NCBI GenBank assembly: GCA_964483245.1
Contig: CAZABP010000023.1
Span: 11,990-75,989 of the forward strand
DNA from: CAZABP01 sp964483245
GTDB lineage: Bacteria > Planctomycetota > UBA1135 > UBA2386
DNA length: 64,000 bases
Reading direction: 5' to 3'
Each line of letters opens with the position of its first letter. Positions within the stretch are counted from its first letter, which is position 1. A program made the translations under genes and the position numbers. Shown here piece after piece: positions 58,539-64,000 of this stretch. Under the pieces are notes generated by a model that saw only the letters and a program-made list of their open reading frames with translations, was not told the origin of the DNA and ran no database searches.

Positions 58539-58976
58539 CTAGAGCTGCCCATTCCGAATGAGCTGGCGGATCAATGCGTTGAACGAACCGGCGCCGAAGA
58601 TGGCGTCCCGTGGGAACATCCCCGCGATGATGCCGTCATCGACTCGGTATCGAAGCACGTAGGGAAGCCGGGCATCCTCAGCGCGAACCAACACTGACTT
58701 CGCAGCTCTGCGTTCCAGCGTGAGGTAGTAGCGAGGCGAGCTGATCGCGATCCGCTGCATCGCCTCATCCGGAGCCATCCCTTGGTCTTCGCACAACGCT
58801 CGGTACGAGATGAGGTTGCGCATGTTGTCGTTCCTCTCGTACTCCCTGGCCTCCGCGAGCGAGAGCTTGCGCCACCATGCAAGGTCTTTTGGTCGCACAA
58901 GTGCCACGTCATTTGGATGCACTGCGCACGGTCCAGCTCGGCGCCAGCGATCGAAGATCCGGAGGAGCTTCCTCAT
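58539..58976 (-). CDS. Hypothetical protein in the accessory region
   Basis: The 145-residue protein starts at the ATG at 58976 (MRKLLRIFDRWRRAG). It is basic and helical at the N-terminus (LAWWRKLSLAEAREYERND), followed by ALCEDQGMAPDEAMQRIAISSPRYYLTLERR in pieces and a beta-like tail (PYVLRYRVDDGIIAG). No domain is recognised. Codon use is less GC-biased than in the core genes. It runs against the orientation of its right-hand neighbour and its stop is 75 bp from the attC-like copy 1. Confidence 0.65.
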   Translation of the reverse strand: MRKLLRIFDRWRRAGPCAVHPNDVALVRPKDLAWWRKLSLAEAREYERNDNMRNLISYRALCEDQGMAPDEAMQRIAISSPRYYLTLERRAAKSVLVRAEDARLPYVLRYRVDDGIIAGMFPRDAIFGAGSFNALIRQLIRNGQL

Positions 58977-59120
58977 GCCCCAACGAGCATCGGTGAGCCT
59001 GTGCGCGGAATCGAGTCTCAAGCAGATAGTGGCCTGCGGGTCGGGCCAGGGTGGCTGATGCTGGCTAGGGCCGAGGGACAGCGGTACCGTGCCGGATGGA
59101 CAGCATCGAACGAGTCCCCC

Positions 59121-59495
59121 ATGCAGGTGTTCCCCGACTACTCCATTCAAGGTGACGGCACCGACCGGTGGCTCGTGTACGAACTACCGCCGATCGACAA
59201 CTGGCAGGGCATGCTGCTCGTCGAGCAGTACCTGCTGTACACCGAAGTGTGGAACCAAGACCAGCGGACAAGCATCCATGCGATGCTGCGGTCCGCCAGG
59301 AAGGCAGCATCGCAAGCGGGATGGGAGGGTGACACCACCACCGGTCCCTTTGTCGTCCCTCTTCCTGCGTGGGAGGACTTCGCAGACACCTGGGAGGCTG
59401 CGTTCATCTGGAAGCAGTCCAACAACGGAGCTGTCTACTTGGTGTCGAGGATCGAGTTCCCCTGCTACCGGGAGTTCCTCGTGCAGCCGTCGTAG
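59121..59495 (+). CDS. Hypothetical protein in the accessory region
   Basis: The protein has 124 residues from the ATG at 59121; an alternative ATG at 59058 would add 21 residues. It is acidic and aromatic-rich (WLVYELPPIDNWQGMLLVEQYLLYTEVW broken over two helices, EDFADTWEAAFIWKQSNN). It contains no known motif. Small size, isolated strand and lack of homology signals are typical of cassette genes. A weak ribosome binding site leaves the start open. Confidence 0.6.
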   Translation: MQVFPDYSIQGDGTDRWLVYELPPIDNWQGMLLVEQYLLYTEVWNQDQRTSIHAMLRSARKAASQAGWEGDTTTGPFVVPLPAWEDFADTWEAAFIWKQSNNGAVYLVSRIEFPCYREFLVQPS

Positions 59496-59500
59496 TCTCG

Positions 59501-59923
59501 CTACCGCTCGCGTCGCCAGGGCTTGCTGCGGTAGTGGGGCCGCACGTACGTGCCGTCCTTCCGGTAGTAGCCGCGTACATGGACCGTCTTGGGCCTGCCG
59601 GTCCGCGTGCTGATGTCGCCGTACCCGGTCCCAACCTGGGTAGATCCACCGTGCTTCCTTGTGCTCGACGTGCCGTTGGGCTGCGTCGTGCTTCCCTGTG
59701 TCGTCTTGGGGTTGCTGCTCGTGCGTGACTGCGGAGCGTCGTGCGACTTGCTCTGTTCGATAACGGTGTGCGGACCGGTGAGCGGCCAAGCTGGCCGCAC
59801 GGTCGCCCAAGCGGGCGGCGGCGTTGAATCCTCAACCGTGCGCGGTCCGGACGTACATGCAGCTACGAACGCGAATGCCGCGAGCAAGACTGAAAGCAGG
59901 GTCCTGCGACGAGTCCCAGCCAT
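59501..59923 (-). CDS. Lipoprotein with C-terminal GYYRKDGTYVRPHYRS motif
   Basis: The 140-residue protein starts at the ATG at 59923, preceded by a strong ribosome binding site (AAGGAGGAGC). The signal is a lipobox VAAC at residues about 20-23 after LLSVLLAAFAF. A low-complexity middle (Ser/Thr/Pro/Gln-rich, residues 30-110) leads to the tail HVRGYYRKDGTYVRPHYRS, a short motif found at the ends of many unrelated bacterial and phage proteins and of unknown role. It converges on the preceding gene with 5 bp between. Confidence 0.72.
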   Translation of the reverse strand: MAGTRRRTLLSVLLAAFAFVAACTSGPRTVEDSTPPPAWATVRPAWPLTGPHTVIEQSKSHDAPQSRTSSNPKTTQGSTTQPNGTSSTRKHGGSTQVGTGYGDISTRTGRPKTVHVRGYYRKDGTYVRPHYRSKPWRRER

Positions 59924-60141
59924 GGTGCTCCTCCTTGTTGCGGAGCGCACATCGTCGATCTTGACCCGGTGCCTACACGCGAGAGCCGAGAACCCGCTCG
60001 GAACGGCCGCTCCCATGAGGCAGGTTGTCGCTGCTCGCAGCATGCCTGCGATCTCGAATCGTGCATCGCAACGGCCGGGCGAACCACCGGGCTCTGCCAC
60101 GCCGCGGCTGTTGGACCCGAGCTTCAGCACTGGCACGCGCG

Positions 60142-60606
60142 ATGCCGAAGCGCTTGGTCATGAGTAGGGCGCTATTCCTTCTCGGGCTGCTCTGGCTGGC
60201 TTCGTGCGCGAGCCAGGAACAGCGGATCTACGCCGAACGAATGGCCGCAGCCAAGGCGGAGATCGCCACCGCCGACTGCGGTCCTCGGCCGGTCTTCCAT
60301 CGATCGATGGCGAAGGTCGTGTTCGACACGGTCCTGAAGGATCCGGACTCGGCACGCATCACGTTCCATGAGTTGGAGAAGGGATGGGTCTGCGCCGGCA
60401 TCGATGACCCAGGTGTCTTCTGCTGGAAGATGCCCGTCACCGTGAACGCGAAGAACGGCTTCGGCGGCTACACGGGACCGCAGACCTGGATGTTCTGGTA
60501 CAACAACACGCAGATGCTGGCTGCGCGAGATGGCGAAGGTCGCTCGATCTTCTTGCTGCCTGCACAGGAGCGTGCCGGAACCAAGCCAACTGCACCGATG
60601 AGGTAG
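60142..60606 (+). CDS. Small lipoprotein of unknown function
   Basis: The protein has 154 residues from the ATG at 60142, with an alternative at 60160. The signal LFLLGLLWLASC has lipobox LASC. The mature part contains paired cysteines (TADCGPRPV, GWVCAGIDDPGVFCWKMPVTV) and a beta-rich core ending GPQTWMFWYNN. The pattern resembles small phage or defence-associated lipoproteins but no family is recognised. It precedes the second attC-like repeat by 63 bp. Confidence 0.7.
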   Translation: MPKRLVMSRALFLLGLLWLASCASQEQRIYAERMAAAKAEIATADCGPRPVFHRSMAKVVFDTVLKDPDSARITFHELEKGWVCAGIDDPGVFCWKMPVTVNAKNGFGGYTGPQTWMFWYNNTQMLAARDGEGRSIFLLPAQERAGTKPTAPMR

Positions 60607-60669
60607 GAGGGACGACGGCCGTTGGGCCAGCCTGTGGAGCGGTTGCCGATCTCCTCGCTGCGGGGCGGG

Positions 60670-60760
60670 GAGAGCCGAGCCGCTGGTGAGCAGGCTGAAC
60701 GCCGTCGCACAACGCACTCTCTGACGGGTCGCTACGCAGCCCGGGACGGGCGTGGTGCGA
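60670..60760. repeat. attC-like direct repeat, copy 2
   Basis: This is a 91-bp copy of 58380-58464. TCGCACAACGC (60704-60714) and GCGTGGTGCGA (60750-60760) form an 11-bp stem with one mismatch, enclosing CTGACGGGTCGCTACGCAGCCCGGGACG, which folds further via GGGT/GCCC. The overall shape (outer complementary boxes, inner stem, about 57-nt core) matches integron attC architecture. The sequence ends 1 bp before the stop codon of the minus-strand ATL gene. Confidence 0.55.
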
Positions 60761-60761
60761 G

Positions 60762-61103
60762 CTACTCGAAGCCCACTGGCAACGGATCCACCCGCAGGCC
60801 ATCCGCGGAGAGCCGATGCCCGTCCTCCTGCAGGCGCTCAACGTGGCGGATGAACCACGCGAGATCCTCATCGATCGTTCGAACCTCGCCGTTGATCCCC
60901 ACGACGCGCCACCACGGGAAGGCCTCGCGGTGCTCGTCCCGCGCCTCCTCATCCGGGCTGCGCCAACGACTCGTAGTTGCTTGGTCGATCTGCTGCCCGA
61001 CAGCCCGTGCTGCTTCCCGCGGCCTACCAAGCTGGCGAGCTACCCACGTGTACGAACGCAACGAGCCGTGCGGGATGGACGACACGATCTCAACGATGCT
61101 CAT
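60762..61103 (-). CDS. Alkyltransferase-like (ATL) DNA-binding protein
   Basis: The 113-residue protein has the DNA-binding fold of O6-alkylguanine-DNA alkyltransferases: VSSIPHGSLRSYTWVARQLGRPREAARAVGQQI, and later FPWWRVVGINGEVRT, where the catalytic PCHR of MGMT is replaced by PWWR. ATL proteins bind O6-alkylguanine without removing the alkyl group and hand the lesion to nucleotide excision repair. Length matches the family. It lies next to the attC-like copy 2, consistent with a cassette-borne gene. Confidence 0.82.
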   Translation of the reverse strand: MSIVEIVSSIPHGSLRSYTWVARQLGRPREAARAVGQQIDQATTSRWRSPDEEARDEHREAFPWWRVVGINGEVRTIDEDLAWFIRHVERLQEDGHRLSADGLRVDPLPVGFE

Positions 61104-61155
61104 GGACTCCTCGACCGTTGTCGAACAGTACTCCTACGGCACGTCGAAGAGCTGC

Positions 61156-62301
61156 CTAGTCCGAGAGGACTTGGCCCTCCACGGAAGCACGCTGGAGCTG
61201 GCGGACCAGACGTTCCGCAACGGGTGATGTGCTCGACAGCTCCGGGCGTGCGATCAGCGTGGGCTGGCTCGGCGCGAGGAGCTGTTCTGCGTCGCGTCCC
61301 ATCCGGATCGGTGTACCCCCGCCAGGCGAACTCGGAGCAGCGTCGCGCAGGTGCGCCATGCCGAGGTTCTCCAGGACAGCTTGCAACCCGCCCTGCCGGA
61401 TGACACGGTTTCCATCGATGAAGTCGGTTACGGATCTGAACAAGGTCAGAATCCGGGTAAGTGCGGATTGAACCAGCGACGGAGGCAACGTGAGCATCCG
61501 TTGGATCGAGGAGGAGTTCTCCTGGCGCAGCGGGTAACCGAGCGCCATGGAGCCGTCGCGCCAGACGATCAGCTCAATGTCATCCCATCCCTGCCGTTTG
61601 GGATCGCAGCGCACGACGAGCCGATCCGTCTCCGTACGAATGGTTGGACGAACGTCGCCCAGCCGAGCCGGTCCGCTCACGAAGTCGTCGGCGATCTTCT
61701 CGGCTAGCTCTGCGAAGAACCGATCCTCATCCACGATGCTGGCCGAACACACTGGTACCCAGGCCACCGAGAGCCGTGGAGTCGTGGTCATGTACCCACG
61801 ACCACGCTCACCGATGACCACGACGCCGAGCCGCTGTTGTACGAGTTGCAAGACAGCATCCTTGGCCGGTGCATGCTCGTGTTGACGAAGCGCCCGAAGC
61901 AGCTCCTTCAGCAGCTCATCACGATCCGCGAACTCGACGAACAGCGTCCCGTCGGCCCAGCTCCCGATCCGCTGCAGGAACTCCTGCTGTTGGCGATCTA
62001 CTTCACCGTGCACCTTGAACACCAGCACAGGCTTTGAGAGACGCCGCGCTTCCTCGACTTCCTCTTCCGTTGCCGACTTGCCGGACTGCTGGACCTCGCC
62101 GTAGCTCGGCCCGACGAGTAGTGCGACGAGATCGGCCTTCCGTACGGCGTCGAGGCACGCGCCACGAGGTGTTGTCGGAGTCGACGGGAAGTCCTCTGCC
62201 ATGAGCGGCTCGTACTCCATGGCCTCGATGGCTGTCTTCGCTGTTGCCCGAAGAGCCTCCATGCCGACGATCCGTGAGCTGACGAAGACGGTGGCTCGCA
62301 T
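61156..62301 (-). CDS. DUF4062 (TIR-like) domain protein
   Basis: The protein has 381 residues from the ATG at 62301 (MRATVFVSSRIVGM). The N-terminal 110 residues are a DUF4062 domain: ATVFVSSRIVGMEALRATA, GACLDAVRKADLVALLVGPSYG, EEEVEEARRLSKPVLVFK. DUF4062 is related in fold to TIR domains and often appears in N-terminal positions of bacterial defence or signalling proteins. The remaining 270 residues are not recognised (VVVIGERGRGYMTTTPRLSVAW, RRLVVRCDPKR-like strands). It is the largest gene of the accessory region. A role in defence is inferred from domain habit only. Confidence 0.82.
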   Translation of the reverse strand: MRATVFVSSRIVGMEALRATAKTAIEAMEYEPLMAEDFPSTPTTPRGACLDAVRKADLVALLVGPSYGEVQQSGKSATEEEVEEARRLSKPVLVFKVHGEVDRQQQEFLQRIGSWADGTLFVEFADRDELLKELLRALRQHEHAPAKDAVLQLVQQRLGVVVIGERGRGYMTTTPRLSVAWVPVCSASIVDEDRFFAELAEKIADDFVSGPARLGDVRPTIRTETDRLVVRCDPKRQGWDDIELIVWRDGSMALGYPLRQENSSSIQRMLTLPPSLVQSALTRILTLFRSVTDFIDGNRVIRQGGLQAVLENLGMAHLRDAAPSSPGGGTPIRMGRDAEQLLAPSQPTLIARPELSSTSPVAERLVRQLQRASVEGQVLSD

Positions 62302-62411
62302 GCGCACGATCTTCTCGCCCGCGCACCTGAGCATCCAGGGCGGCGATCAGCGCTGGTAGGTGCAGGAACGCACGGCTATTCTGCCCCATGGTCCTCACCG
62401 AAGGAGCAACC

Positions 62412-63299
62412 ATGCGCATGATCTCAATCGTTGGCTGCCTGCTGGCGCCCATCGTAGCCGTACCCGCGCTGGCGCAGAACCTCGTCCAGAACCCGGGTTT
62501 CGAGCACGCGACGCTCGGGCCCTGGACGGTCAGCGGCTACATGGTGAATCCGCAGATCGAACTCTTCAACACTGATGGGGTGACGCCAAGCAGAGCTTTT
62601 GCGGTGACCGCTGGTGGCAACAGCACAAACCAGGCGAGCTGCGCACTGGGTCAGAAGGTGCGGGTGAGCGGCGGCACGGAGTACGAACTGACCGCGGATC
62701 TCGCCGTCGTCTACCCAAAGGCTTGGGCAGATGCCCCCTTCGAGGTGCGTGTCTCGCTACCGTTCGCCGCATGCGCGCACACGTTCGGATTGGAGAACCA
62801 ACCAGTCGTGAGGCGCATGCAGTGTTTCGGACACGGCTTCGCCATGGCACCGGGCGAGGTGGACTTGTTCATCGAAGTCCGCACGAAGTTCGTTGGCGTA
62901 CACGGCACCACGCCGCGCGTGTACGTGGACAACGTCGATGTCCGAGTGGCGGGCGGCGTTGTCTTTGCGCTGACCGGTCAGCGCGGAGTAGGATCAACTG
63001 CGCCCTACACGATCCTCGGCCGAGCCGGCGTCGGGTACTACTTGCTGGTCGCGCCGAAGCCACTGGTGCCGCCGCTACCCCTGCCGCCATTTACCGGTTC
63101 ACTCGCACTGGATCCGACGACGTTGGTGCAGCTCAGCCAGGGCATCTTCCCGTCCGATGGAAGGGTGCTCGGTGGCCTGAGCGTGCCAGCGATTCCCTCG
63201 CTCGCAGGCGTGCCGATCTACTGGCAGCCCGTGCAGTTCAACGCGATCCTCAACGTCGCGGACATCGGCTGGGATCGCATGTACGCGTTCCACAAGTAG
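62412..63299 (+). CDS. Secreted protein, planctomycete type
   Basis: The protein has 295 residues from the ATG at 62412 (an in-frame GTG at 62388 would add 8), preceded by GGAG. The signal peptide is MRMISIVGCLLAPIVAVPALA. An N-terminal carbohydrate-binding-like segment (NLVQNPGFEHATLGPWTVSG, YVDNVDVRVAG) is followed by a C-terminal beta domain with GRAGVGYYLLVAPKPL and WQPVQFNAILNV, as in other exported proteins of this window. It may bind sugar or surface polymers. Its presence shows that resident-type genes continue inside the accessory-looking region. Confidence 0.8.
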   Translation: MRMISIVGCLLAPIVAVPALAQNLVQNPGFEHATLGPWTVSGYMVNPQIELFNTDGVTPSRAFAVTAGGNSTNQASCALGQKVRVSGGTEYELTADLAVVYPKAWADAPFEVRVSLPFAACAHTFGLENQPVVRRMQCFGHGFAMAPGEVDLFIEVRTKFVGVHGTTPRVYVDNVDVRVAGGVVFALTGQRGVGSTAPYTILGRAGVGYYLLVAPKPLVPPLPLPPFTGSLALDPTTLVQLSQGIFPSDGRVLGGLSVPAIPSLAGVPIYWQPVQFNAILNVADIGWDRMYAFHK

Positions 63300-63646
63300 T
63301 GATCGACGTGGCCGATCACGATCACCTGCCGAAGGTCGAGGAGAAGTGGCGCGCATTGCGGTTCCTCGCTGGCGTGCACGCGTTCATGGCATGGCTCCTG
63401 GCGATCGCCGTTGCATGCTACTTCTGCATTCCCGGTCTTTGGACCTTGGTTCTCTGGGAACCCGCTAGTTCCAAGGAGCGCCTGATCGGCCTCGTGATGG
63501 TCGCTGCGGGCTTGCTCGGCGGGATTCTAGTCTGGGCCGTCCTCATGGCGGCCGCGCAGTTCATCTACCTGGCGATCTCGATCGAGGAACACACGCGAGT
63601 ACTCGTTGCGCTTGCTGCACGTCGCGAGGTGGACGTGCGCCAGTAG
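63299..63646 (+). CDS. Small two-helix membrane protein
   Basis: The protein has 115 residues from the GTG at 63299, which overlaps the previous stop by 1 nt. Transmembrane helices are VHAFMAWLLAIAVACYF and LIGLVMVAAGLLGGILVWAVLM, and the tail IYLAISIEEHTRVLVAL resembles the end of small DUF4282-like membrane proteins. It is followed 8 bp later by another membrane protein, with which it probably forms a pair. Confidence 0.7.
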   Translation: MIDVADHDHLPKVEEKWRALRFLAGVHAFMAWLLAIAVACYFCIPGLWTLVLWEPASSKERLIGLVMVAAGLLGGILVWAVLMAAAQFIYLAISIEEHTRVLVALAARREVDVRQ

Positions 63647-63654
63647 GAGGCGCG

Positions 63655-64000
63655 ATGACCGACCCGAAGCAGCAGGCCAACAGAGTTCCCGCATCCACTC
63701 TACCGAAGTTCTCGCCGTGGACACAGATCCCGTCGGCGTTGCTCGTGATCGCCGCGTTCATCGTGGTCGCGGAGTGGAAGCCCGATCTGGTCTGGCAGGC
63801 ACTCGTCGCGGTGGCGCTCGCGGGGTTGCTGCTGCACCTGCATCGGCTGGAGTCGCTCAAGGTCGGGACGAGCGGGCTCGAAGCCAAGATGTTGCAGTCG
63901 ATCCGGGAGGCCGACGAGAAGATCGACCAGTTGAAGCAGCTCAGCAACCAGTTGCGAGACGTTGCCAAGCCGGTCATTCGCTCTGGTCTGCTGCAACTGA
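63655..64000 (+). CDS. Membrane-anchored coiled-coil protein, truncated by window edge
   Basis: The ATG at 63655 has a near-perfect ribosome binding site (AGGAGG, 63645-63650). The visible 115 residues have two hydrophobic segments (IPSALLVIAAFIVVA, VWQALVAVALAGLLL) and then a helical, coiled-coil-like segment (SIREADEKIDQLKQLSNQLRD). The frame is still open at the right edge, so the length is unknown. Confidence 0.75.
   Translation, partial: MTDPKQQANRVPASTLPKFSPWTQIPSALLVIAAFIVVAEWKPDLVWQALVAVALAGLLLHLHRLESLKVGTSGLEAKMLQSIREADEKIDQLKQLSNQLRDVAKPVIRSGLLQL

Noticed and set aside
1..64000. CRISPR array or rRNA operon
   Set aside because: No regularly spaced short direct repeats and no rRNA-like stretch were seen on reading through the window.

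Overview
The window is GC-rich, gene-dense bacterial DNA. Several traits point to Planctomycetota, probably a marine Pla163/Poly30-like lineage. These are ECF-type sigma factors translationally coupled to a Ser/Thr kinase with a TPR tail, many large secreted proteins of lineage-specific type, DUF1080 and multihaem cytochrome lipoproteins, and almost no recognisable classical promoters. The assignment is inference from gene content; there is no rRNA gene in the window.

Layout. Positions 1-5.2 kb hold the tail of a TPR protein, then a GH15 glucosidase divergent from a fused trehalose-6-phosphate synthase/phosphatase. At 5.3-13.3 kb there is a secreted protein, an ECF sigma factor, and two tandem paralogous membrane-anchored proteins of about 890 aa built from carboxypeptidase-regulatory-like (Ig-like) repeats; palindromic repeats bracket the pair. 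At 13.3-21 kb lie an adrenodoxin-reductase-type ferredoxin reductase, hisS, an alpha/beta hydrolase, an AroA-AroK fusion, aroC and a DUF1080 lipoprotein. The last five plus-strand genes form a tight run, three of them joined by 4-nt ATGA/GTGA overlaps. A 159-bp MITE-like element with a 5-bp target duplication closes this run.

Positions 21-28 kb (minus strand) hold the second sigma factor -> Ser/Thr kinase -> secreted protein operon, whose sigma factor and secreted protein are paralogues of the 5.3-7.4 kb pair, followed by three smaller minus-strand genes. At 28-36.8 kb are an M20 amidohydrolase, a NucS-like/DUF91 nuclease, an internally duplicated tetrahaem lipoprotein and a NhaD/ArsB-type antiporter with a CBS-domain partner. 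At 37-46 kb are a secreted propeller fused to an oligopeptide/nickel-type binding protein, and a solute-binding protein / histidine kinase / NtrC-type regulator cluster followed by a metallophosphoesterase. At 46-56 kb are HEAT, thioredoxin-HEAT, thrombospondin-C-like and TPR proteins.

From about 56 kb the character changes. There is an HNH nuclease with an EVE-like reader domain, an intact AbrB antitoxin next to a decayed PIN toxin, a 45-nt tRNA-Gly 3-prime fragment that looks like an integrase attachment site, and about 1 kb of decayed DNA. After this come short unrelated genes in mixed orientation, two 85-91-bp hairpin-forming direct repeats resembling integron attC sites, a DNA-alkyltransferase-like protein, a DUF4062 (TIR-like) protein and small membrane proteins. 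I read this as one end of a genomic island, possibly with an integron-like cassette array. No integrase is visible inside the window.
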